A DNA stretch of 6,345 bases from JAAAPF01 sp964481035 (lineage in GTDB: Bacteria; Pseudomonadota; Alphaproteobacteria; Geminicoccales; Geminicoccaceae): contig CAYZSE010000151.1 in NCBI GenBank assembly GCA_964481035.1, positions 1 through 6,345 of the forward strand, in the 5' to 3' direction. Every line of letters starts with the position of its first letter. Positions within the stretch are counted from its first letter, which is position 1. A program made the position numbers and the translations under genes. Below, piece after piece: positions 1 through 6,021 of the stretch. The notes beneath the pieces were generated by a model. The model saw nothing but the letters and a program-made list of their open reading frames with translations, did not search any database and was not told the DNA's origin.

Positions 1-89
1 TCTGTGCGAGCATGCGCGAAAAGCCCGCGGGACGGCCGCGCCGCCGTCTTGAGCTCGCGCTGAATGGTCGTATCGGACGCCCGGAAGCC

Positions 90-118
90 CGAGCCGCGCC
101 GAGCGTGGCCTCGGCTCG
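90..118. repeat. Inverted repeat downstream of the ArsC-like gene
   Basis: CGAGCCG at 90-96 and CGGCTCG at 112-118 are perfect 7-base inverted repeats. Inside, GCCGAG (98-103) can instead pair with CTCGGC (110-115), so two mutually exclusive hairpins are possible. It begins 10 bases after the stop of the ArsC-like gene and could be a weak transcript-end structure, but no T-run follows on either strand. In such GC-rich DNA it may be chance. Confidence 0.3.
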
Positions 119-128
119 AGCCCCGAGG

Positions 129-566
129 TCAGGCCGTGCCGGTGCAGCGGCCGTCCGGGATGTTGTCGTTGTGGGCCGCGCCTGCGCCGTTCGCGACGTT
201 CGCGGTTCGGTCCCCTCGGTCGGCGACGCGCCGCACCAACTCGACGGCGGCGTCTTCGCAGTAGGCGCCGGTGCTCGTGACCGCGATCGGGCAACGCAGC
301 AGCGACGGGTTGTCGAGCCCGGCGCCGAGCACCTCGACCTCGCTCCATTTCGGGTCGTCCAGCCCGAGCGCAAAATAGAGCGAACTCGAGCGATTCATGA
401 GCTCGCGCGCCGGGACGGGAAGGCGGTCCAGCAAAGCGTCGAGACCGGGATCGTCCGCTATCATGGAGGCCGCGTCGACGATTTCGACGTCGGGATGCAG
501 CGCACTGACCGCCTGCAACAGATCGTCGACGAGCGTCGCGCGCGCATGATGAACGATGGTGAGCAT
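129..566 (-). CDS. ArsC/Spx-fold (thioredoxin-like) protein lacking the arsenate-reductase active site
   Basis: A 145-residue protein that aligns by eye along the ArsC family. It has an N-terminal LTIVHH strand, LDALLDRL (42-49), ARELMNR (53-59), LYFALGLDDP (63-72), NPSLL (86-90) and PIAVTSTGA (93-101, the usual RPIVVTxxGA). Family members use a Cys in HNPxC plus three arginines. Here the Cys position is Ala10 (HHARAT), and the positions of E. coli ArsC R60, R94 and R107 are N58, C92 and D105. Arsenate reduction is therefore not expected. Three cysteines elsewhere (C92, C103, C141) leave some other thiol role possible. Residues from about 118 on are Ala/Gly/Asn-rich and not recognised. The start at 566 puts Met directly before the first strand and has a weak AAGG upstream; an ATG at 635 is possible but adds unrelated sequence. 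It lies 108 bases after blh on the same strand, so cotranscription is possible but unproven. Confidence 0.72.
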   Translation of the reverse strand: MLTIVHHARATLVDDLLQAVSALHPDVEIVDAASMIADDPGLDALLDRLPVPARELMNRSSSLYFALGLDDPKWSEVEVLGAGLDNPSLLRCPIAVTSTGAYCEDAAVELVRRVADRGDRTANVANGAGAAHNDNIPDGRCTGTA

Positions 567-674
567 GTCTCGACCGCCCTTGCTGCCTGGTGAGGATACG
601 GCGCGAGAAGCCCGGAAGATCATGCCGCGGTGCATGTCTGCCTACAGCCGCCGAGGGCGCTGCCCGCCGCGCCT

Positions 675-1550
675 TCAGCGAGCCCGCATCCAGAAGCGCT
701 CGACCAGCACCATATGCGGGACCGCCAAGGCGGCGAGGCCGATGAAGACGACATGGAGGGTGGTCGAGCCGAGCGCCACGCCGGCCTGGAGCAGCAGCGC
801 CAGGGCGACGGCCGCGATGGCCCAGGTGGCCAACGTCAGCGGCGCTGCCGCGCGCAGCGCCTCGGGGGCGTCGAGGCCGAGCGTGCGAGCGCTCTCCGCC
901 AAGTGCCGGGGCGAGTGCAGAAAGCAGAAGTAGACGAGAAAATAGACGAGTGGCGGCAAGGCGGCGGCGGCGACCGTCAGGCCAGCCAGTTCGACGGCCG
1001 TCCGCGGCGTTCGCCATCGCGCTCCGGCGCAGGCGGCCAGCACGCCGACCGCGGCGAGCGGGGCCGCGAGACGCAACCCCGTGACGGCACCTGTCGCGGC
1101 TTCGGCCGGTGCCAGCGTCGCGAAGATCTCGCGCACCTCATTCGGCCAGAATACGGCCGGCAGCGACACGACGAGCGCACCGGCGAACGGCCGTTGCCAG
1201 CCCGTCAGCTCGTCCCGCCAATCACCGCCGAAATGGACCGCGGAATAGGCGAGGAAAAGGCCGAGCGCGGCGGCCGGCAGAAGCCACCAGATGCCTAGCA
1301 CCGCGGCCGCGAGGCCGAGATAGGCGACGCCGAACAGCGCCAGCCCCGACACCCGGGGCAGCGGCCACAGCGCCTCCGCCAGCCGCAGATCGAGTGCCCC
1401 GTGCGGGATCCCGAGCAGCGCCACGAAGGGCGCTAGGACGAGCGCCTGGGTCACCGCGTCGGGTTCGATCGCCGCGACGCCGGCGGCGGCCGTCGCCGCC
1501 GCCGCACCAAAGAGCAGCGTGTCGGGTCGGCCGAAGCCTCGCTGCCTCAT
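675..1550 (-). CDS. blh: Beta-carotene 15,15'-dioxygenase, Brp/Blh family
   Basis: A 291-residue, very hydrophobic multi-pass membrane protein expected to cleave beta-carotene with O2 into two all-trans-retinal molecules, the chromophore of the rhodopsin upstream. The family's iron-liganding histidines can be placed at H50 in GIPHGALD (47-54), H106 in SAVHFGGDW (103-111), and H212 and H216 in FLHSPRHL (210-217). A further conserved-looking VPHM (H279) lies in the last helix. About six or seven membrane segments are visible between residues 10 and 285. The start at 1550 overlaps the crtY stop as ATGA. No Shine-Dalgarno is seen upstream, which suggests reinitiation after crtY. The same frame stays open far upstream, but that stretch is an Arg-rich shadow of crtY. 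It is the last gene of the carotenoid/retinal block, and I see no convincing terminator after it. Confidence 0.94.
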   Translation of the reverse strand: MRQRGFGRPDTLLFGAAAATAAAGVAAIEPDAVTQALVLAPFVALLGIPHGALDLRLAEALWPLPRVSGLALFGVAYLGLAAAVLGIWWLLPAAALGLFLAYSAVHFGGDWRDELTGWQRPFAGALVVSLPAVFWPNEVREIFATLAPAEAATGAVTGLRLAAPLAAVGVLAACAGARWRTPRTAVELAGLTVAAAALPPLVYFLVYFCFLHSPRHLAESARTLGLDAPEALRAAAPLTLATWAIAAVALALLLQAGVALGSTTLHVVFIGLAALAVPHMVLVERFWMRAR

Positions 1551-2680
1551 GCCGCGAGCAGCTCGCGCAGGAACGGCATGGGGGGCAGCGCACCGATCAC
1601 CGCGAGACGATCCTGCGGCAGCGTCGAGCCGGAGAGAAAGCGTTCGAGGCGATCGGCCGGCGCATGCCGGAAGAGCTTCATGAACAGGCTCGGCGCCCGT
1701 TCGGGCCACCGCTGCAGCACGCGCAAGAACAGCGCGTCCATCCACCGCGTTGCGGCCCCGTCGAGGCGAACGGGCCGCAGCGGCGCGCCCGCGATCAGGG
1801 CTCGAGCCTGGATGCTCGCCGCCGCCTGGATGCGTTGAAAGGCATAGCCAGTACTCGGGCGTGCGGCCCCGCCGACGAGCCCGGCGCGGATCCACCGCGG
1901 GTGCGCCGTCGCCCCGGCGGCGCGAAGACCGCCGCCCTGCATCGGAATGAAGCCACGCTCCTCGCGAACGACCTCGTAGGGCCGGCCTCGGCGACGGACC
2001 TCGATCGCTTCGTTCAACGCGGCGCGCAACCTCGCCTCGCCGGGTCGGGTTGCGGCGAAGGTCGTCGCTTCGACCAGGGCGCGATCCGATGTGAAGGGCA
2101 AGGTGTAGATGAAGTCGACGCCATCGCTGCGCGGCGCGGCGAACGACATCAGCTCGACCTCGGCGTCGTCGAAGACCGCGCCATCGACCTGGATCTCGCG
2201 GCCGATGAAGTACTGGCCGTAGCCGGTCGCGGTGCCGCCGGGGCGCGTGTCGACGACCCAGCGCGCCGTCACCGCACCGGCCGTGGTCTCGATCCGGAGC
2301 GCGTCCGCCGGCGCGGTGGCGCACGGGTCTGCCAGCACGGCCGTGCCGCGGCTGAGCGTCACGTTCGCCGCGGCGTCGAGCACGGCCGTCGCCTTGTCGT
2401 AGAAGGCGAGGGCGCCGATCGATTGATAGCGGAGCGCCTGCGAGCTTCGCCGGGCGGTCTCGCCGTTGGCCGCTACCGCCCAGCGCGCCCAGCGCGCCCG
2501 CACGCAATCGGCAAAGGGATCGCCGCCGAGCCGCCAGAACGACCACGTGCGGTCATCCTCGTAGGCCTGCCGCGGCTCGATCACGAGCACCCGCAGGCGA
2601 CTGCCCGCGAGGCGATAGGCGAGGCTGAGACCGGCACAGCCCCCGCCGAGAATGGCCAGATCGACGTCAGGCTCGGGCAT
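1547..2680 (-). CDS. crtY: Lycopene beta-cyclase (CrtY type)
   Basis: A 377-residue FAD-binding enzyme expected to cyclise both ends of lycopene to give beta-carotene at the membrane. The N-terminal dinucleotide-binding motif is GGGCAG (12-17). It is followed by DDRTWSFW (42-49), the CrtY/CrtL counterpart of the usual HTWSFH. GQYFIGREI (155-163) matches the family's Q-x-F-x-G-x-E element. LPFTSDRALVEATTF (194-208) contains E204 at the place of the glutamate thought to be catalytic in bacterial cyclases. IPM is at 245-247, and GGAARPSTGYAF (270-281) is the strong C-terminal signature. The residue after E204 is Ala where I expect the acidic residue of a VEDT pattern; this is remembered, not aligned. 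The gene begins inside crtB (14-base overlap) with its own GAGAGG and ends in an ATGA overlap with blh, so the enzyme that makes beta-carotene is translationally coupled to the one that cleaves it. Confidence 0.94.
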   Translation of the reverse strand: MPEPDVDLAILGGGCAGLSLAYRLAGSRLRVLVIEPRQAYEDDRTWSFWRLGGDPFADCVRARWARWAVAANGETARRSSQALRYQSIGALAFYDKATAVLDAAANVTLSRGTAVLADPCATAPADALRIETTAGAVTARWVVDTRPGGTATGYGQYFIGREIQVDGAVFDDAEVELMSFAAPRSDGVDFIYTLPFTSDRALVEATTFAATRPGEARLRAALNEAIEVRRRGRPYEVVREERGFIPMQGGGLRAAGATAHPRWIRAGLVGGAARPSTGYAFQRIQAAASIQARALIAGAPLRPVRLDGAATRWMDALFLRVLQRWPERAPSLFMKLFRHAPADRLERFLSGSTLPQDRLAVIGALPPMPFLRELLAA

Positions 2681-3584
2681 GGTCGGCACCTCTCTCGAGA
2701 CCGGCGCCGCGGCTGGCCGCTCTGGGCGCGCCGCCGTCCGCGGCATAGGGCCGCGCGGGCGAGCGAAGCGCGCGCCGGCAGGCCGCGGCCGCGACGGCGA
2801 GACGCCGCCGCCGTGGCACCACCACGCGCCCCTCCCAGAAACACCCCTCCCGCTCGCGCAGCATGACCCCGATCTCCCCGTAGACCGCCGCCGCCGCGCT
2901 CACCGCCAAGCGTGGGCGCAGCGGCAAGTACCCGAGCCCGGCGAGGCCGCTCGCGTAGTGCCGGTCGGCCAAGCTCAGAACGCGCAGGACCGCGGCGGCG
3001 CACGCCGGCCGCACGCCGACCGACGCCCTGGCGATCGCATCGGGCCTGAACGGTGCCCACGCGTAGGGCAGGTAGCGCCGCCCCAGGTGGGCGTCCTCCG
3101 CCACGTCGCGGGCGATGTTGGTGAGCTGCATGGCGATGCCGAGATCCACGGCGCAGGACCGTGCCGGCGACGACCGCGCTCCGAGAACCTCGGCCATCAT
3201 CGCGCCGACGGTGCCCGCGACGGCGCCGGCGTAGGCGAGCAGCTCGCCCTCGTCGGCAATCTGGACCGCGTCGAGGTCGCCGCGTACGCCGGCGATGAGC
3301 CGGCAGGCCGGTGCGAGGTCGAACGGCACGGCGCGTGCCAAGTTGACGAACTCCACGGCCACCGGGTCGACCGGCGCCGCGGCCTCCAGCTGGCGGTGGA
3401 TGCTGTCGAGCCGCACCCGGCTCGCCGCGTCGCCGGCAAGATCCGCGAGATCGTCGACGGCGCGGCACGCGGCGTAGAGCCGCGCCACCCGGGTCCGTTG
3501 CGGTTCTGCCAGCAGCGTTGCCGCCAAGGCGAACGAGCTGCCCCGCACGCGCATCGATTGTTGCGCATCGCCCGAGCCGGTCAT
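2667..3584 (-). CDS. crtB: Phytoene synthase (squalene/phytoene synthase family)
   Basis: A 305-residue enzyme expected to condense two GGPP head to head, via prephytoene diphosphate, into phytoene. The first Asp motif is in CRAVDDLAD (40-48; D44 and D48), and the second in QLTNIARDVAED (153-164; D160 and D164), followed by GRRYLP (168-173). The conserved VAGTVGAMM (122-130) is also typical of the family. WEGRVVVPRRR (250-260) matches the usual end-of-domain element preceding the last helix. The final residues, about 272-305, are rich in Ala, Arg and Gly and are not recognisable as part of the fold. The ATG at 3584 overlaps the crtI stop (ATGA), and no good Shine-Dalgarno precedes it, so translation is probably coupled to crtI. 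The 3' end overlaps the crtY start by 14 bases. A squalene-synthase-like HpnC/HpnD role is less likely because of the carotenoid context. Confidence 0.93.
   Translation of the reverse strand: MTGSGDAQQSMRVRGSSFALAATLLAEPQRTRVARLYAACRAVDDLADLAGDAASRVRLDSIHRQLEAAAPVDPVAVEFVNLARAVPFDLAPACRLIAGVRGDLDAVQIADEGELLAYAGAVAGTVGAMMAEVLGARSSPARSCAVDLGIAMQLTNIARDVAEDAHLGRRYLPYAWAPFRPDAIARASVGVRPACAAAVLRVLSLADRHYASGLAGLGYLPLRPRLAVSAAAAVYGEIGVMLREREGCFWEGRVVVPRRRRLAVAAAACRRALRSPARPYAADGGAPRAASRGAGLERGADHARA
2689..2694 (-). promoter_or_regulatory. Ribosome binding site of crtY, inside the end of crtB
   Basis: GAGAGG sits 8 bases before the ATG at 2680, within the last codons of crtB. It selects the 2680 start over an in-frame ATG at 2746, which would add 22 residues ahead of the Rossmann strand. 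Confidence 0.65.
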
Positions 3585-5080
3585 GGCGACACCGGTTCGA
3601 TCAGCCGGTCGAGGACCTTGGCCGACAGGACGACGCCGGGCATGCCCGCTCCCGGATGGGTGCCGGCACCAACGAGGTAGAGCCCGTCGACACCCTCGGC
3701 GCGGTTGTGGAAGCGAAACCAGGCCGATTGTCGGAAGATCGGCGCGAGGGAGAAGCCGGCGCCGTCGACGCTGCTGTAGCGATCGCGGAAATCCTCCGGC
3801 GTCATCCAGAAGTCGGCGCAGATCGTGTCGGTGAGCCCCGGCAGCAGGGTGCGATCGAGCGCGGCGACGATGCGGTCGCGCAGCCGCGGTCCCTCGACAG
3901 CCCAGTCGATGCCCTCGGCCTGGAGGTTCGGCACCGGGCAGAGGACGTAGAAGCTGTCGCAGCCCGCCGGTGCGAAGCTCGGATCGGTCGCCGTCGGGCG
4001 ATGGAGGTAGAGCGAGAAGTCCTCGGCCAGCACCTTTCGGTGAAAGATGTCGTCGAGCAGCTCGCGGTGGCGCTCACCGAACCAGATCGTGTGGTGCGCC
4101 ACATCGGACCATTGCCGTCGCGCGCCGAAGAACAGCACGAAGAGCCCCATCGAGAGGGCGGCCCCGGCCGCGCGGCGCCGCGCGAGCCACGACGGTCGCG
4201 CGTCCGGCAGCATGTGACGATAGAGGTGCATCGGATCGCAGTTCGAGACGACGATGTCGGCGGGCAGGTCGGTCCCGTCGGCGAGCCGAACGCCTCGCGC
4301 ACGCCCGCCTTCGACGAGAACCCGCGCGATCGCGGTATCGAGGCGGATGTCGATGAGCTCCTCGCGCATCAAGCGCTCGAGCGCGTCGATGAGCGCGCCG
4401 GTTCCGCCGATCGGGAACCACACGCCGTGCTTGCGCTCGAGATGATTGATGAGCGCGTAGATGCTCGTGGTCGTGAAAGGATTGCCGCCGAGCAGCAGCG
4501 GCTGGATCGAGAACGCCTTCTTGACCCGCTCGTCCTGGAAGAACCGACCGACGAACGACCACACCGTCTCGTGGGTCCGCAGCCGCAAGAAGCCGGGCAC
4601 GTGCCGGGCCATGACCCGCCAGTCGTCGAACGGCTGATCGGCGAGCTGGTCGAACGCGACCCGATAGATCTCCTCCGACGCCGCGCCGAGCCGGCGATAG
4701 CCGTCGACGTCGCGCGGCTCGAGGCGGGCGATCGACGCCTCGGTCGCTTCCTCGCTGGGACCGTAATCGAGTGAGCTGCCGTCGCTGAAGGCGAAGCGAT
4801 ACCACGGCGCCGGGACCGTCAGCGTGACGTAGTCGTGCAGCGACTTGCCGAAGAGCGCAAAGAGCTCCTCGAACAGGAACGGGGCCGTCAGCACCGTCGG
4901 GCCGGCATCGTGGCGGAACCCCTCGCGCTCGAACACCTGCGCTCGGCCGCCGAGACGCGGGCATTGATCGACCAGCGTGACCGCGTAGCCCTTGGCCCGC
5001 AGGCGTAGGGCGGCGGCGATGCCGCCGAAGCCGGCACCGCAGACGATGGCGCGCGGCACCTGCGTCGAGAGCGCATCCAT
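3581..5080 (-). CDS. crtI: Phytoene desaturase (FAD-dependent, CrtI type)
   Basis: A 499-residue flavoprotein, the normal length for bacterial CrtI, expected to introduce four double bonds into phytoene to give lycopene at the membrane. The N-terminal Rossmann motif is GAGFGG (15-20), followed by the acidic strand end and PRLGGRA (41-47) and DAGPT (58-62), all typical of the CrtI/CrtN amine-oxidase-like family. The mid-protein signature WFPIGGTGAL is at 221-230. The C-terminal FAD signature, LYLVGAGTHPGAGMPGV, covers 467-483. The start at 5080 is preferred because the conserved fold begins about 10 residues later. A longer reading from 5239 would run through crtE and adds only Arg-rich, non-conserved sequence. 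The upstream GGAAG is a weak ribosome site, and crtE ends 2 bases earlier, suggesting translational coupling. Its stop overlaps the crtB start as ATGA. CrtD- or CrtN-like activities share this fold, but crtB and crtY alongside make phytoene-to-lycopene the most likely role. Confidence 0.95.
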   Translation of the reverse strand: MDALSTQVPRAIVCGAGFGGIAAALRLRAKGYAVTLVDQCPRLGGRAQVFEREGFRHDAGPTVLTAPFLFEELFALFGKSLHDYVTLTVPAPWYRFAFSDGSSLDYGPSEEATEASIARLEPRDVDGYRRLGAASEEIYRVAFDQLADQPFDDWRVMARHVPGFLRLRTHETVWSFVGRFFQDERVKKAFSIQPLLLGGNPFTTTSIYALINHLERKHGVWFPIGGTGALIDALERLMREELIDIRLDTAIARVLVEGGRARGVRLADGTDLPADIVVSNCDPMHLYRHMLPDARPSWLARRRAAGAALSMGLFVLFFGARRQWSDVAHHTIWFGERHRELLDDIFHRKVLAEDFSLYLHRPTATDPSFAPAGCDSFYVLCPVPNLQAEGIDWAVEGPRLRDRIVAALDRTLLPGLTDTICADFWMTPEDFRDRYSSVDGAGFSLAPIFRQSAWFRFHNRAEGVDGLYLVGAGTHPGAGMPGVVLSAKVLDRLIEPVSP

Positions 5081-5082
5081 GG

Positions 5083-5970
5083 TCAATGCAGCTTCCGGCC
5101 GAGGGTGTCGGCGAACTCGACGTAGCGTGTGCCGGTGCCGGCCGGCAGCTCGCGGGCTCGCCCTCGCGCCAGCAACAGATGATCGCGCGCCAGTTCCCGG
5201 GCGTGGGCGCGCGCGGGGCTCTTGTTCACACCGTGGCATGCGCAGATGACCGACAGGACGTTCAACGCGCCGGGTCGCGGCCCCCGCACCGTTCCGTCAT
5301 CCAGCTCGTCGGCGAGGTCGTCGAGGATCTGGTACGCCACGGCGAAGTCGCGACCGGCTTGAGCGGCGACGCGGATGGCGCCGGTTTCGCCCGTGAGCTG
5401 AAAGACGAGCTGCGCCGGCAGCGCGAACAGGGCCCCTGTTTTCAACGCGGCGACCTCGCGATAGGCATCGAGCGTTGGGCGCGACGCGGCCACGAGCGAC
5501 CGTTCGGCACACTGCCCGGCCGCCGCGAGCCGAATGGCATCGGAGACGAGGGCGACCAAGGGCCCCACCTGAGCCGCCGGCGCGATCCCCGCGAGCGTCG
5601 CATAGGCGGCCGCGATGAGATGATCGCCCGTGCAGATCGCGGTATCGACGTCGAACACGGCCCACAGCGAAGGCCGCCCGCGCCGTATCGCGTCCCGATC
5701 TTGGACGTCGTCGTGGATCAACGACGCGTTGTGGAGGAGTTCGACACAAGCCGCCAACTTCAACGCGGTCGCACGGCAAACCCCGAGGCGCGCAGCAACG
5801 TCGAGCACGATCGACCCGCGCAGGAGCTTGCCGCGGCTCGACAGATGATGGCGCACGGCCTCGTCCAGAGCGGCCGAAGAGATGACCTCCGTCGCTCGTT
5901 GGGCAACCAACGTGTGCAGGTGATCGACGGATACAGGTTCGACCGGTCGATCGGTGACCGCTGCAGCCAT
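5083..5970 (-). CDS. crtE: Geranylgeranyl diphosphate synthase (polyprenyl synthetase family)
   Basis: A 295-residue cytosolic trans-prenyltransferase expected to extend allylic diphosphates with IPP to GGPP, the substrate of CrtB. The first Asp-rich motif is DDVQD (87-91) within LIHDDVQDRD, followed by RRGRP (96-100). The second is DDLAD (217-221) within YQILDDLAD. GKLLR (47-51) corresponds to the usual IPP-binding GKxLR, and GQ (152-153) and KTG (177-179) are also in place. The residues 4 and 5 before the first motif are Ser and Ala rather than aromatic, which fits a product longer than farnesyl diphosphate. The region after the second motif is short and goes into RPGALNV, without the clear GKxxxxP element of housekeeping farnesyl synthases. 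The start at 5970 is set by GAGGAG. It follows rhodopsin after a 51-base gap and ends 2 bases before crtI. Exact chain length is not provable from sequence; GGPP is inferred from the neighbours. Confidence 0.93.
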   Translation of the reverse strand: MAAAVTDRPVEPVSVDHLHTLVAQRATEVISSAALDEAVRHHLSSRGKLLRGSIVLDVAARLGVCRATALKLAACVELLHNASLIHDDVQDRDAIRRGRPSLWAVFDVDTAICTGDHLIAAAYATLAGIAPAAQVGPLVALVSDAIRLAAAGQCAERSLVAASRPTLDAYREVAALKTGALFALPAQLVFQLTGETGAIRVAAQAGRDFAVAYQILDDLADELDDGTVRGPRPGALNVLSVICACHGVNKSPARAHARELARDHLLLARGRARELPAGTGTRYVEFADTLGRKLH

Positions 5971-5977
5971 CTCGGCT

Positions 5978-5983
5978 CTCCTC
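5978..5983 (-). promoter_or_regulatory. Ribosome binding site of crtE
   Basis: GAGGAG lies 7 bases before the ATG at 5970. It is the best Shine-Dalgarno in the operon and fixes the crtE start. It lies just downstream of the intergenic hairpin, so translation of the carotenoid block can begin independently of rhodopsin translation. Confidence 0.8.
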
Positions 5984-5985
5984 GG

Positions 5986-6016
5986 AAAATGACGGGCGGC
6001 GACGGTGCGCCGCCCG
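5986..6016 (-). terminator. GC-rich hairpin plus T-run between rhodopsin and crtE (attenuator or 3'-end stabiliser)
   Basis: Bases 5993-6001 and 6008-6016 are perfect 9-bp inverted repeats (CGGGCGGCG / CGCCGCCCG) around a 6-base loop. On the minus strand the hairpin starts five bases after the rhodopsin stop and is followed by TCATTTTCC, then the crtE Shine-Dalgarno. This is the general form of an intrinsic terminator, although the T-run is short and interrupted. It could therefore terminate only part of transcription, or protect the 3' end of the upstream rhodopsin message. Function is inferred from sequence form and position only. Confidence 0.55.
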
Positions 6017-6021
6017 CGAAA

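Noticed and set aside
1..128. Possible 3' or 5' end of a gene at the window edge
   Set aside because: Short open stretches exist on both strands but without a start with a ribosome site or any recognisable family sequence, so none can be supported.
12..593. Plus-strand open frame (193 codons) opposite the ArsC-like gene
   Set aside because: It is Arg-rich with no motif, while the minus strand shows several ArsC-family elements in one frame.
567..674. Possible terminator or promoter between blh and the ArsC-like gene
   Set aside because: Only short stems (656-660/669-673 and 621-625/632-636, 5 bp each) without T-runs, and no convincing -35/-10 pair.
1551..2546. Upstream extension of the blh frame to 623 residues as a fused protein
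   Set aside because: The added part is a shadow of crtY in another frame. The ATGA junction at 1547-1550 and the start of the first hydrophobic segment favour 1550.
1109..2866. Long plus-strand open frame (585 codons) opposite crtY and blh
   Set aside because: It is Arg/Ala/Pro-rich with no recognisable motif and lies antisense to two clearly homologous genes; a typical shadow frame in GC-rich DNA.
3518..4774. Plus-strand open frame (418 codons) opposite crtI
   Set aside because: It is antisense to a well-supported CrtI with intact FAD and C-terminal signatures, and has no domain signal of its own.
5081..5239. N-terminal extension of CrtI to 552 residues
   Set aside because: It would overlap crtE by over 150 bases and adds Arg/Pro-rich sequence before the Rossmann motif.
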